From Ascarosepion bandense (lineage: Eukaryota; Mollusca; Cephalopoda; Sepiida; Sepiidae): DNA of 64,000 nucleotides. The stretch lies in NCBI GenBank assembly GCA_037127315.1, contig JBBBDQ010001684.1, forward strand, positions 3,918,501-3,982,500. The letters run 5' to 3'. Below, one piece after another: positions 12,253-23,744 of the stretch. Below the pieces are notes generated by a model, which ran no database searches, was not told the DNA's origin, and saw only the letters and a program-made list of their open reading frames with translations. Both the position numbers and the translations under genes were made by a program. Within the stretch, counting starts at the first letter, position 1; every line of letters begins with the position of its first letter.

Positions 12253-12458
12253 ATGTGTGTTGTGATTTAATGAATATTGAGAGAGCTGAGTACAAATTCC
12301 AGTTGAATTCGTTTCATTTACTTATGCACAAATACACTTGTGAAAGGTATGAATCCATCTTTTCTCCCTCCAGCTATGGGTTGAATAACAGAACAGATTG
12401 GTTTCTATAGCCTTGGTTGGTAACCAGTCTACCACAGAAAGTAATAGTATCTACTAAG
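12253..12458 (+). mobile_element. SINE1, 3' part missing
   Basis: Diverged head, then clear body from the B-box-like AATTCCAGTTGAATTCG to CAGTCTACCACAGAAAGTAA. Similarity stops abruptly near 12458, next to the LTR-like block. Confidence 0.7.
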
Positions 12459-12462
12459 AAAA

Positions 12463-13125
12463 ATTGTGGTGATACAGAATAAAAGCGAGGGAACAGATGT
12501 TTGCTCTATAACGATCAGAAAGCAAATGACCAAAAGTCGTCTGTGCGCAGCTGGATCGCACAGATGTTCTGGTTGAAAAATAAAAATTGATCAAATATCA
12601 AATTTCCATTTCGCGAGCCTATGTGAATTTTATTTATCAGCCAATGGGAAGCCCAGAATCAAATACAAGTGTAAAATTCCAAACGAGCAGCTTTGATCCA
12701 AAAAGTCAAAATAAAAAGCCGAGACAGAAAGCACCCAGCAGACAGACTGACGGAGACAAACAAGTGTGATTAGTATCTCCCTTGACCAAGTCAAGCGGCT
12801 ACGTTCGCCTCCCTTCACCTCTCCTTACCTTCTTCCCTGTCTCAAAACTACTTACTGACCTCAGGAGCGACTACATCAAAGACATTCCTCATTTTACATG
12901 CTCCCACATTCCTAAGCCTTAAATCTCTTTCAGCTTATTATTTGCCATGAATATTTTAACCTATATTCAAGTTATTACTTTAATTGTAAAAACATTAATT
13001 TGATATGTGTATATATAAAAAATATAGTGGGCTATCTACCACAAGGCCAAATTCCGTTAACCTGCAACAGTATACAATTACCCTTCACTAGAACTGACTC
13101 CCACTACAACTAGAAAAGGAATAGA
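12463..13125 (+). other. LTR-like, GC-richer block of unknown nature
   Basis: This block differs in composition from its surroundings. It contains a CCAAT box (GCCAATGGG near 12640), a TATA-like AATAAAAAGCC near 12709 and a stretch rich in GACAGA/CAGACAG after it, which resembles a retroviral-type LTR promoter. It sits between two partial SINE1 pieces. I could not find convincing TG...CA ends with a target duplication, so the call is tentative. Confidence 0.3.
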
Positions 13126-13128
13126 TAA

Positions 13129-13218
13129 GCAACCCACTATAAAATTTTCTACCTAGTCAGTCATGTCATGAAAGAAACATGATCACCCAAGTGTGTATCG
13201 TAAATGGCTGACTGACTC
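13129..13218 (+). mobile_element. SINE1 tail fragment
   Basis: Covers only the last part of SINE1 (AGTCAGTCATGTC, ACATGATCACCCAAG, then GGCTGACTGACT). Confidence 0.65.
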
Positions 13219-13324
13219 TTGATGGTGAAATCTCTCTTCATATCAAGGAGGCTGGTTATACTTTTGGAAAGCTGAATGGACTTCTATGGTCAGCACTTAA
13301 TTTCAATAAACAAGACCCTTATAA

Positions 13325-13985
13325 ATATTTTAATCAATAAAATCACCATTGGCTTCAATCATGGCATCTAGACAACTCTAGAATCTCTTCCATCTCTTCT
13401 GGATGGTTTCCTTGATTAAGTCTGTGAATACTGCCATAATCTTTGCCTGCAGTTCATCTTTGGTGTTACAAGGAGTTTTGCTGGTCTCTCGCTCAACTGC
13501 ACCCGACATATAATAATCATCTAGGGAGTTAAGTGGCCAGATGTCAGGGGTGATGTGGCCACAGGAAATTGTCTGACAGTCATTCCTGGGTTCTCCTGCT
13601 CGTGTGGTATGGTGCAGAGTCCTTTTGCAAAGGGTCTCCCAGTAGTAACCCATTTGACCCAGGACAGCACTTCCACCTAAAGGTACTACATGAAGTGTTG
13701 AGTCTGAGACCCTGTGAGAAGATGAATGAAAGTATAACGTCGCCATTACTAGTGATCACTCCAAACGCCATGATGTTGACTGCATATATAATCCAACTCT
13801 TTCTGAATCCTCTGCACTGTCCTTAGATTGACACCGAAACACACTGAAATGTTTGTATTGGAGTTTCCAGTGTGAATGCCAAGCAGAACAGCAAGCCATT
13901 CCCAAATTTCTGGTGAGTGAACTGTGTCATGCACTCTTTTTCTCACAGACGGTGCCCAGCTGACCCTATTTTACTGTGAAATCAG
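13325..13985 (-). pseudogene. Internally deleted mariner-type transposase, second copy
   Basis: The minus strand encodes an N-terminal part (13946-13749, with VCFGVNLRTVQRIQKELD) joined directly to a catalytic fragment: GVITSNGDVILSFIF near 13760-13715, KDSAPYHTSRRTQE near 13620-13580, and GAVERETSKTPCNTKDELQ near 13500-13445. The central segment is deleted, as at 6690-7335. The junction is not the same: here ELD is followed by NIMAFGVITS, there ELDESNGDYE is followed by VFVVIS. Frameshifts are also present. The aspartate of KDSAP remains, while the CNPLDYY block is damaged to SLDDYY. Confidence 0.75.
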
Positions 13986-14055
13986 CAAAATCCAAAACAG
14001 ACAATACACATGTGCAAAATTGAAGATGCAAGATAGCGACAATTTACCAATCACT

Positions 14056-14081
14056 GTGTATATATATATATATATATATAT
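14056..14081. repeat. (TA)n microsatellite at the 5' edge of an RTE copy
   Basis: Short TA run directly before the truncated 5' end of the RTE element that follows. Confidence 0.9.
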
Positions 14082-14096
14082 TTAATAAAATATAGT

Positions 14097-15690
14097 TTAT
14101 TGGAGAAAGAGGAAATACTCCAGCAATGGGAAGAGTATATAAAGGATCTTTTTTGTGATAGGAGAGAACAACCGAGAATACACAAGGAGATGGATGGACC
14201 GAAAATACTAAAATCTGAAGTGGAAGCTGCAATGGCCAAAATGAACAGAAACAAAGCACCTGGTCCAGACGGCATAATGATAGAGCTGCTGATAGCCTTA
14301 GAAGAATATGGCATAGAAAAAATTACCAACATAATAAACGAAATTTATACCAGTAGAATAATACCAGATGACCTATGCAAGTCAATATTTATAGCACTGC
14401 TGAAGAAACCAGGTGCAAACTAGTGTGAACTACACAGAACTATCAGCTTACTGAGTCACATCACAAAACTGATTGTCAGAATCTTGATGAATAGAGCGAG
14501 AAGCAGAATCAGGCCAGAGATAGGGCAGGAACAGTGCAGGTTCGTTAAAGACACTGGAACAAGGAACACCATATTCATGATTAGGATGCTCTCCAAAAGG
14601 GCAAAACAAATGAAGAAAGACTTATACCTATGTTTCATTGACTATGCGAAGGCATTTGACAAGATACAACACAAAGAATTGATGGAGATGCTCGGCAGCC
14701 TAGACATTTTCGGGAAAGACATAAGAGTAATCAAGAATCTCTACTGGCAGCAAATGGCCTGCATACAGACAGGTAATGATCTCAGTAGATTTACAAAGAT
14801 AGAAAAAGGCGTAAGACAAGGATGTGTTCAACCTGTACAGCGAGAATATTTTGAGGACCCTAGACGACACGCCAGGATTTGCTATCGGAGGCCACAACTT
14901 GAACAACATAAGGTATGCAGATGATACAGTGCTGATTGCTGACACGGAAAGGAAACTGCAGGACCTCCTACAGAAGGTAACGGTTGAGAGTGACAAAAAA
15001 GAACTACAAATAAACTTTAAGAAAACTGAATGCATGGTCATCAGCAAAAGGTGCAACCCAAAATGCCAAATACAGGTGGGGGGTACCAGAATAAAGCAGG
15101 TGCAAAAATTTAAATATCTAGGAAGTGTTCTAACAGGAGATGGAAAGTGCGACACAGAGATCAGAAGGCGAATTGGCATGGCAAAGGATGCATTCCAGAA
15201 GCTGAGCAAAGTACTAACACACAGGAAAATTTCACTAGAAACAAAGAAAAGAGTGCTGGATTGCTATGTGATGTCAGTTCTTCAATACGGTAGTGAGTGC
15301 TGGACAATATCATCGAAACTGGAAGCAGCAGAAATGTGGTTTTACAGAAGGATGCTGCGGATATCGTGGACTGAACATGCAAGCAACGGTGAGGTGTTGG
15401 AAAGAATGACAACCAAAAGGAAATTAATACCAAGCATCAGGAAGAGACAACTGAAGTTCCTGGGACATGCAATGAGGAAGGAGGGCTTGGAGAACCTGAT
15501 ACTGACTGGCCAGGTAGAGGGAAAGAGAGACAGAGGAAGGCAGCAGATAACATATTTGCAGGGCCTGGTCGGGTGGATGATGGAACGGGGGTTGCCAGGA
15601 GTAACAGGAGCAAACATACTAAGGGCCACAAGGGATAGGGAGACGTGGAGGGCCATGATCGCCTATGTCCTAAAGAGACAGGGCACATAG
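14097..15690 (+). pseudogene. RTE-type LINE, 5'-truncated, reverse transcriptase with two lesions
   Basis: The frame starts in the region before the RT core (EEILQQWEEYIKDLF near 14105). Order: NRNKAPGPDGIMIELL near 14250 (RT block with PGPDG), IRPEIGQEQCRFVKDTGTRN near 14505, FIDYAKAFDK near 14635 (first catalytic Asp), GVRQGC near 14810, RYADDTVLIAD near 14911 (catalytic YADD intact), QKFKYLGSVLTGDG near 15100, then the basic C-terminal region ending at 15690. Two lesions separate three otherwise open segments: an in-frame TAG at 14421 where sister copies have a glutamate codon, and a loss of about 17 bases at about 14826 that removes FSPDL and shifts frame. The endonuclease domain is absent. 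The 3' end is a GAAGAAGAAG-type tail. It is one of the younger RTE copies here but cannot make a full protein. Confidence 0.9.
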
Positions 15691-16105
15691 AAGAAGAAGA
15701 TATTTATGAGGAAAATGTGCTAAACAGTAAAGATAGTGTGCCCGTAGATATAAAATCTATAACCATAAAGCTCAACATAGGAGAATGGCTGTTAGTTTCA
15801 CGCCTAAAGCAAGAATCACACCCTGTGTTTGTCTTTTTTGTGTGGGCTGTATATATATATTTATAGCTCTCAGTAGTCTATATATATATATATATATATA
15901 TATATGAATGCAAACTTATCACCATACTTGTTTCGAAAACCCTCCGTGTATATATGCTGAAGGAAAAAATGGTTGTAAAAAAAGAAATAGCTAAGCACAT
16001 GAACATCAGTCAAAGTGATTTGGACTGAGCCAGTATGTAGCCCAAAAAAAAAACCCGAGACGAGTAATTATTAACAAAAAACTGCTCAATACATAAGCAG
16101 AGCAG

Positions 16106-16378
16106 AATAAGTAAATTAAGCTAGTGAGCCAACAAACCTACCAAGGTTTCACCTAAACGGATCTTCAGGGAAAGTTGGCTAAAGAGGAAAGTAACAATGA
16201 CAAGATAAAGCAAACTCAATAACCCATGTGACCAAAAAAAAAAAAAAGAAAGAAACCAAATGCAAAAAGTGGGGGAGGGGACATTTTTTAAGAAACATAA
16301 ACAATAAAATAAAAAATAAAAAGCACCAACTAGTGAAGACTGTAACCTAAACCTACTAACGACAACAAAAGAAAATAA
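16106..16378 (+). repeat. Left terminal inverted repeat of the Penelope-like element
   Basis: About 273 bp. Pairs with 18501-18745; length difference is due to indels, mostly in A/T and G/C homopolymers (a run of A near 16230, a G-rich run near 16270). Confidence 0.85.
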
Positions 16379-16390
16379 CTTAATATCTTA

Positions 16391-18472
16391 AGGATATACC
16401 CATACTCGACAAACATACTTATGAATTATTCCTATTACAGATAATAGAAAAATTTATCGCTAACATGCGTTGGAAAGCATATTTTTTTCTAAACAATTTA
16501 AAAGACAACAATATTAATGAAAATTATGGTTTTAAGACTTACGCCCACTCACCCCCCCCCCCCAGCAAAGAACTAGAAAAATTTGAAACTGAACTTATTG
16601 GCATAATCAAAAAACTAAAATATAGAAAAATGAAAAACAATACGATACAGCAAAAAATTAGGGCTGATGTCAGTAAAATAAAGAAGAATAAAAACATTTA
16701 CGTAAAAGCTGATAAATCTAAATACTTATACCAAATGAATCCTAACAGCTACAAAAAAGCGTTGCACAAGGCTGTTATTAAGCATTACAAAAAAGCTCCC
16801 CCTGATGTGGAAACTAAACTAAATCAAAAAGCAAGTAGATTAGTAGGTAAATTTGTTTTATTTAACCGTGTTGAAAAATTAAGCTTAAAACCATGCTTCA
16901 TAACGGTTAAAGACCATACAAGTAATTTTCCCAATAATGCAGAATATAGACTGCTAAACCCTACTCAGACAGAACTAGGTAAGATTAGCAAAGTAATCTT
17001 ACAAAGGATTTGTAAAACACTAAAAATGTTCACTAATATAAACTAGTGGCAGTCAACTGGTGATTGTATCGACTGGTTTCAAAAGTACAATAAAAATAAA
17101 AACTGCTGATTTATTAAATATTACATAAAAGAATTTTATCCCTCAATTTCTGAAAGTACATTTAATGAAACAATTAGTTTTGTTAAACAATATAATGAAA
17201 TCACTAATGAAGAAATAGATGTTATCAGACACTCCCATAAGACATTACTATATCATAACACATTATAGACAAAAAAGAATGATTTAAACTGCTTTGACAA
17301 CCCCATGGGGGCATATGATGGGGTTGAGGTAGTGGAATTGATAGGTTGTTTATTGTTACATAAATTAAATAAGTACATAGATTTCAATAACCACGGGTTG
17401 TACCGTGATGACGGTTTGATAATAGTCGATAATAGTAACCCCCAAAAATGTGACAACTTACGAAAAAAACTCCATTGGTTTTTCAAAAATTATGGTTTCA
17501 ATGTGGAAGTTGAAAGTAATTTAAAAATAGTAAATTATTTAGACATAACGCAAAATATTTTAAATGGAACTATATCCCCTTATACGAAGGAGAACCAAAA
17601 CCTGCTATACGTAAATACTAAATCCAACCACCTTGCCCACATCATGCAGAGTATTACTAAAAGTATCTCCTATAGATTTTCTAACAATTCTTCCAGTAAA
17701 GTTATCTTTGACAATCATAAAAAATTATATCAGGATGCACGACTTAAAAGTGGATGTATGGACAGTTTGGTGTATACCGATATTAAAAGAGGCAAGAGTA
17801 AAAACAGAAGTAGGAACATCCTTTGGTGGAAGCCACCATTTAATTTGGATGTTAAAATAAAAATTGGCAAAATATTTTTCAGTTTATTAAAGCAAAATTT
17901 TAATAAGGAAAATAAGTTATACAAAATATTCAATAAAAATCACGTAAAACTCAGTTATTGTTGTATGTCAAATATTGGAAAAATTATCAGTGGATTGAAT
18001 AAGGCTAAGGTTATGGATAAAACTAATGTAGGTATGACTAGCTGTAATTGTAGAATTAAGAACAACTGTCCGCTACAGGGTAAATGTCAGCAAGATTGTG
18101 TCATTTACTGGGTTAAATTTTATAAAAGCATAGAAGATCTGGAACCCAAAACATACTTAGGTGCTACTCAAGACAGCTTTAAAAAAATGATATTATCATC
18201 ATACCAGTAGTTTTAACAATGAAAAATATAAGTACAGCACCACTCTTTCTACTTATGTATGGTCAATTAAACAAGAACTAAGCATAGACCCCATTTTAAA
18301 ATGGAAAATATTAAAAAGATGTACAAAGTTCAAAGCTGGTCAGAAATTTTGCAGGTTATGTGGGGAAGAAAAACTTGCTATAGCATCATTTGAACCGACA
18401 AACAGTTTATTGAATTCTAAAACAGAAATCCTTAATAAGTGTAGACATAGCAAGTCTTGGCTTTTGAATTAA
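16391..18472 (+). pseudogene. Penelope-like polyprotein (RT plus GIY-YIG-type endonuclease), four lesions
   Basis: One frame runs through the region. N-terminal part: KDIPILDKHTYELF, then IRADVSKIKKNKNIYVKADK and PCFITVKDHTSNFPNN before EYRLLNPTQTELGKISK. RT core: EFYPSISEST near 17135 (family F/YPSI), NPMGAYDGVEVVELIG near 17300, and YRDDG at 17401-17415 (catalytic). C-terminal part: a Cys-rich stretch CNCRIKNNCPLQGKC near 18040-18085, VIYWVKF, then KTYLGATQDSFKK, corresponding to the zinc-finger and GIY-YIG endonuclease of Penelope-like elements. Lesions: in-frame stops at 17044 (TAG), 17107 (TGA) and 17266 (TAG), and a one-base shift in the A run near 18180. After that shift about 95 more codons continue to TAA at 18472 (FCRLCGEEKLAIASFEP). 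The separate open pieces are 16465-17046 and 17305-18210. Codon use is AT-rich, unlike the RTE copies. Confidence 0.88.
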
Positions 18473-18500
18473 GAATGCTTGGTAGGTTTGCCTTTTCCCT

Positions 18501-18741
18501 TATTTTCTTTTGTTGTTGTTAGTAGGTTTAGGTTTCCATCTTTGCTAGTTGGCTCTTTTTTTTTATTGTTTATGTTTCTTAATAAAAGTTCCCCCCCCCC
18601 ACTTTTTGTGTTTGGTGTCTTTCTTTTTTTGGTCACGTGGGTTCCCTTTTTCTTGTTATTTTCCTCTTTAGCCAACCTTTCCTGAAGATCCGTTTAGGTG
18701 AAACCTTGGTAGATTTGTTGGCTCACTAGGTTAATTTACTT

Positions 18742-18745
<4 letters not shown>
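18501..18745 (-). repeat. Right terminal inverted repeat of the Penelope-like element
   Basis: Reverse complement of the left arm, about 245 bp. Its outer edge runs into a (TA)n tract. Short frames seen on both strands here are by-products of the repeat. Confidence 0.85.
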
Positions 18746-18783
<38 letters not shown>

Positions 18784-18842
18784 TATATATATATAGCTCA
18801 CACAATGGGGAGCAACAAAGTGTCTGATAACTCTGTCTCTCT

Positions 18843-18884
<42 letters not shown>
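18743..18884. repeat. Two (TA)n microsatellites
   Basis: TA runs at about 18743-18795 and 18848-18880, separated by about 50 bp of non-repetitive sequence. Confidence 0.9.
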
Positions 18885-18959
18885 TGATTGGACACTTAAC
18901 TACCAATAGTTAGGATAAATGGATGTCCCCTCAAGGAGACACAATGCCTTGAAAGGTCT

Positions 18960-19600
18960 AAAACTTGCACCTGACCTCAAGTGGAACTTGTACACATGAT
19001 CCAATGTTAAGGATACAGGTAAAATGGTCAGCTCCCTACATCACTCCAGTAAATACCCAACTTCTCCTGCTATCCTCTATCTTTACGAAAGCCAGATAAG
19101 GACAAAAATATAGCACTGTTGCAATATTTGCATGGGAGTTGCTCAGACCTCACTCTCCAGCTTTGATAGAGTCCAAAAAGCATCTATGAGCCCTTGTAAG
19201 TGATGAATTATTCTCTACCCTCCATCATCTCTCCCATAGGTGAAATGTGGCAAGCCTCTAACTACTCTATTGCTACTTCCATTGAAAGTGCTCAGACAAA
19301 CTGCATTCCCTGGTGCTGCTTATTTAAACTTTCATGGCAAGTACACATCATGACACCTACAAAGTAGAAAAATCACCACTATTCCCTTTGTATTTCATCA
19401 GTAAAAGTAGGTTTTATTCAAACACCTCCTTCCTGCAAACCATAACTGTGTGGAACCAACTCCCAAGAGGATGTTTCCTGAACACTTCAGTCTTAACCTG
19501 TTCAAGGCTGGGGTTAACCATTATCTTACATTCCTATCCACATTAACTCTCTATCTCAAGTGGTCCCCATGAGTTGTAAAGGGTAAAATTTTTCTGAAAA
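18960..19600 (+). pseudogene. CR1/Rex1-like LINE, C-terminal end
   Basis: Broken frames give the end of a LINE RT protein: YLYESQIRTKI and SLSSFDRVQK near 19075-19180, NVASL and LLYCYFHGKCSDKLH-like sequence near 19235-19310. A 70-codon open piece at 19334-19546 reads SRFYSNTSFLQTITVWNQL and PRGCFLNTSVLTCSRLGL, matching the TxLWNxLP...CFP signature of this group. Several stops upstream. Confidence 0.65.
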
Positions 19601-19959
19601 AAAAAAATTAATAAGAATATAGCTGAACCTTCCAAAGCCAAATAAATCTCCCAAGTAGTTTAATTAGATCAGTACAAACAAAACTGAAGTAAATTTCTGG
19701 TTTATCTTTTCTGCCCCAAATACAGCTTAGTTAACCTCTGACAGATATTATCTGTTGTGAATAGTTTTTAGAGCATAGGTACAGTTTTATGTGTCATTTA
19801 ATGCAAGCAGATGTCAATCCCCTACAAGTAGAATAACCAGAAAGCAATAAAATATATTAGCAATTCAAATCTGGAGCTCTAAGTGATGTTTCTCTCCCAT
19901 TAGGTAAGTTGCTGTTTTTTTTGCTTCTCTTGCTGTCAATGTGTTATCAGTGTGCCAGA

Positions 19960-20215
19960 GTTTTCAAGCCCTTTCTAATTACGTATCAGAGAAATTTAAG
20001 CTCACTCTCTATTTCTAAGTATAAATGTTTTTTTTGCTCCCATTTTCATTAAAGCTACCTTGTTTCTCACATGTTTCATCCATGGTATTTTCAGTATCCT
20101 CCTGTAGAACTACATACCAGTTGCCTCATAGCTCCTATTCATTCACAAAAAAATGTCCAGCATTTACTTTTATATAGAATGATAGATATGACATTGTTTC
20201 TAATGAGATTTTTGC
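19960..20215 (-). pseudogene. RTE-type LINE fragment, C-terminal
   Basis: Minus-strand sequence matches the SECWTISSK...MWFYRRMLRISWTKHVSN region of the RTE family, heavily diverged with stops. Confidence 0.6.
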
Positions 20216-20219
20216 TAGC

Positions 20220-22110
20220 CAACATCTTGGATGAGTCAAAAAATACTGAAAACTGTCATTTATTAGCATTTGCTGAGAGACCAATCTTAAGTTTCTGAAA
20301 ACAATGCAATGAGGAGGGAGAGATTTCAAGCAGTAAATTGGTGTTATTCAAGAAGAGGAAATGTGTTGAAAAAAAGAGAAGATAAGAATTTCGAAGAAAA
20401 AGATTAGAAGCAACAAAAATGAAGGAAAAAACAATTTTGAAAAATCCAACAAATAAAAAAAGAAAAGAAAAAATGAAAATGTCGTCAAAAGGCAGAACAA
20501 TAAAATAGGTCAAAATTAACATGTAAAAACATTTAAAGAAAACTGAACAAAAAACAAGTAAAAGGCTTAAGGAATACCTAAGTAAAAGCATTTCTAAAGT
20601 ACAAACTCTTTTGGTTTCACCAATTTTGGAAAATTCAGAATCTCTAATTACTTGTTTTGACAGCTGATCACTTTGGTGAGAAATTGGTTCTGCCATCATC
20701 CCTTTGCACTGAAGAATGTGTTTTGTATTTTGCTTTTCTTCCTGCAAAATACTTTTTCATATAACCATTAATTCTCTTCGTTTTTTGTTGCAAACTTGTA
20801 AGTATTGTCAGCTTTTAACATAAAGATGAAACTTTTGCACAGACCTATTAGAGAATGAACATTTATTTCAATGTTTGCAACATTTCTATGCTGAAAGTTT
20901 TCTACCATATTCGGATTTAACACATTTATTGATAACTATTTCTATGTATGTATTACTGGATTTTCCAGAATAGTTAAGTTTGAAAATATTCTCAAGTATC
21001 TCCATGATTATAACAGAAATATTTACCCTTGGAGAGACATAGCAAAGCTATAAAAAAGTGCTTTTTATTTGTCAAAGTTTCAGAATTTTCAAAGGTATTA
21101 TCATTTAAAATTACAAATAACAATGTTTACTAAAATATAACAGAAGTTAAATTATGACATAAAATGAAATGATATGAAAGAGTGATTTCAAACAAGGTTT
21201 TTTTCTCTTGTAACACTACAGTTGTGACACCCACATAGAAAAGGATGTAAATAATTTTATTCTAGTCTTAAGTGTATTGTGCATTTTTTTGACTAGTAGT
21301 AAAGTCTATGAGGTAGTCACTCACTTGACCAAAACAGAAAAAATAATAAATAAATAAAAAATTGTGAGATCAAGTGACACTTGGATGGATATTAGAGATT
21401 TCCATTTTCAGGGTTATAAAAACAGTCATAGATAGAACTTATGATAACTCTAAACCACTGTTGGAGAGAGACAGACCGTCTATTGAAGTAGTTCAAGTGC
21501 CAGATGTTTGAATTTCCTGCCTCATATTGTAATGTAGAGAGAGACAATGAGGTGGCGGGAGGGTAACAGAGTTATCATTGGCTGGTCAGTTGAACTAATG
21601 GTTCTCAGCTGAAGATCCATCTAACATTACTGGGCATCCACATAAAAAATAACAAACTGGGGGTTCATGACAATATTTTCGGGCTCTATAGAGCAATTTA
21701 AACTTTGGAATGGTTGCTACAACTGAAAATTGGAATTTCTACAGTAATTTATCTCATATTAAAATACTAACAATAGAGAAGCAGTTTCTAAACTAGCAGA
21801 AAAAGTGATCAAGCGATGTAAGTTAGTGTCCATTTTACTCTATTGGATGTAAGCATTGAATAAAAACTGAGAAGGATATATAAGGGAAGGATTATATATG
21901 TAAAAGAAAATTATTAAGAGATTATAATTTATTATATAAATTACTTTAATATATTAATAATAATAATAATTTTAAACATTACTAAAATAAAGTCTAAATA
22001 TAAATTAATTAATATAAAATATAAAATTAAAATATTAGTAATAAAATTAATTTAATATATAAATTTTATAAGGATTATATGCAAAAGAAGCATATACATT
22101 TTCTATTTCT
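20220..22110. other. No recognisable gene; A/G-rich and AT-rich stretches
   Basis: 20330-20520 is purine-rich, which explains the long hydrophobic-looking minus-strand frame at 20256-20747. 21900-22080 is almost pure A/T with an (AAT)n run near 21955-21972. Around 21595-21720 the sequence faintly resembles the ends of non-autonomous hAT elements, too weak to call. Confidence 0.5.
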
Positions 22111-22115
22111 CTAAT

Positions 22116-22417
22116 CAGTCAGTCAGTTAAATATTATACATTATATGTGTTTGGGCAATCATGTCTCTTTTGATTCATGACTGTGTAGGCAGAAGATTTT
22201 CATGCAGTAGGTTGCCATTTCTTCCTACGGTAGACTGATTGCCAAACAAAGCTATAGAATCCAATCTGTCCTGATATTCAGCCCATAGAAGGGATGGATT
22301 AATACAATTTTCAAGGGTATTTGTGTGTAAGTGAAGGCAACAAATTCAACTGGGATTTGAACTCAGCTCTCTGCTTTCTCATTCTGAGCTGATATCCATT
22401 GCACCATAATACATCTG
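22116..22417 (-). mobile_element. SINE1, full length
   Basis: Complement of head, body and CTGACTGACTGA tail of the family; moderately diverged. Confidence 0.8.
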
Positions 22418-22854
22418 TATTGCCATTCCTAAACTTATCTATTAGTAAAAAATGAAATAAACTTTTTTTTTCATTGAATAGATATGGGGGTCCACCAAAA
22501 AGAATTAACGGTAAAAGTGGTCCAAGGGCAAAAAAAAAAAAAAAACCTTGAGAAGCCCTGAGTTAAACAGACATGTCAAAATCTGTTTCGAGTTTCCCCC
22601 TATCCATCCTCTGACCACCCCTACCCACTCGAAATAAAAAATATCAAATATATAGGAAACAAGAGTGATATTTCTCATATATTTCTCATTTCCCACTATG
22701 GTGTTTATTTTCCCCTTTCATTTCATTATAAACATGCAATAGGCCTTACCCAGTGTTTTGCGTATGTTAACACCAATGAGAATAGAGATGTAAGGTAAGA
22801 TTCTGTATCTGGTGAGTATAAAGATAAGCGAAAGATTTGTAATATACCTACACT

Positions 22855-23090
22855 CTCTCTGAGACATGTCTCTTTAGGATGTAGGTGATCATGGCTCTCT
22901 ACAGCTTCCATTCTTCTGTTTTTTCTTGCCTTCTTTGTGGTACTCATTTCTCCATCCATTTGTTTAAATGTTTCAAGTAAGTTATTCTGGTTTTCTCTCT
23001 TTATTTTGCATTTGATATGCCCTCTGAGTGTTAAATTCTTCAGACCTTCTTTCTTCATTATATCTTGCCAAAATATCAACTACTTATTTT
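22855..23090 (-). pseudogene. RTE-type LINE fragment, 3' end
   Basis: Minus-strand frame 23079-22726 includes KEGLKNLTLRGHIKCK and LLETFKQMDGE, equivalent to KEGLENLILTGQxxGK and LKGLxRWMxE in better copies; the similarity ends near 22855. Confidence 0.7.
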
Positions 23091-23242
23091 TATTCTCAAT
23101 TTTTTTCAAGTTCTAATTCAGTTAAAATGTCCTTTTATATCCACGTTTTCTATCAATGATATTCTTTACATTCATTAATAGAAGCAGATTTGCCATTTCA
23201 AGTTTGGGATGAGGAATTATTATTGTTTACACAATTTATATT

Positions 23243-23345
23243 TGGACTATTGTCCTCACATTTGTTGTTATTATCACAGTGTTTCACAAATGTGCCCTCT
23301 GGCCTTCCTGTATATCGATCTGGGTAACCTACAGAGAATTCTGAA
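23243..23345 (-). mobile_element. SINE2 3' fragment
   Basis: Complement of the shared 3' part of SINE2 (TTGGACTATTGTCCTCA, then CCCTCTGGCCTTC), truncated. Confidence 0.5.
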
Positions 23346-23612
23346 CTGAACCCTTTCTTTAATGTATGGAGAGTAGGTTGTTATCGTTCCACTTCCTATG
23401 CCGAGGGATATTCTGTCTAGTTATTATTTTTGGCTCATATTTTTTATTTGATTTTAAAATACACTTTTTTAGCTTTTTTGTACTTATACTTAATTAGTAC
23501 AACTAAGTTATTGCTCATCCATTTACATTGGGATAGAACTCACAATCAGTATATCACCAAATTCACAAACCAATCCTTTAATTTTGTTGTAGAGAAATTT
23601 GAGCTTTAAAGC

Positions 23613-23677
23613 AAATGTGCCTGTTGCTGCTGCTACTGCTGTCATATTTTGACTGCTGCTGCTGCTGCTGCTTCTGT
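23613..23677. repeat. (CTG)n trinucleotide repeat
   Basis: Interrupted CTG/CAG tract with an uninterrupted core of about seven CTG units near 23652-23672. Confidence 0.9.
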
Positions 23678-23744
23678 TGAAAATTTGCTGTTATTTATCT
23701 TTCTTTATTAGCAACTCTCATGTATTTATTTCTATTCTTCTTTT

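Larger units (their letters stand above)
16106..18745 (+). mobile_element. Penelope-like retroelement with long terminal inverted repeats
   Basis: A central coding region (16391-18472) is enclosed by arms that are reverse complements: 16106-16378 and 18501-18745. Shared words include CTAGTGAGCCAACAAA, AAGGTTTCACCTAAACGG and TTAAGAAACATAAACAATAA. Terminal repeats in inverted orientation are known for Penelope elements, which can carry direct or inverted LTR-like ends. The element lies just downstream of the RTE copy and is followed by (TA)n. Confidence 0.85.

Noticed and set aside
18469..18685. Open frames on both strands in the same place
   Set aside because: They lie in the right arm of the Penelope inverted repeat and consist of low-complexity A/T and C runs.
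20256..20747. 163-codon minus-strand frame rich in Phe and Leu
   Set aside because: It is the complement of an A/G-rich tract; composition explains both its length and its hydrophobic look. No motif, start context or conservation visible.
21595..21720. Another faint hAT-like end
   Set aside because: Similarity limited to a few words; could not define borders.
22440..22562. Possible hAT MITE end (GGGCTTCTCAAGG-like word and an A/T run on the minus strand)
   Set aside because: Resembles ends of non-autonomous hAT elements, but no second end or target duplication was found.
23613..23677. Polyglutamine or polyalanine coding repeat from the (CTG)n tract
   Set aside because: Flanking sequence is not open in a consistent frame and shows no coding character.
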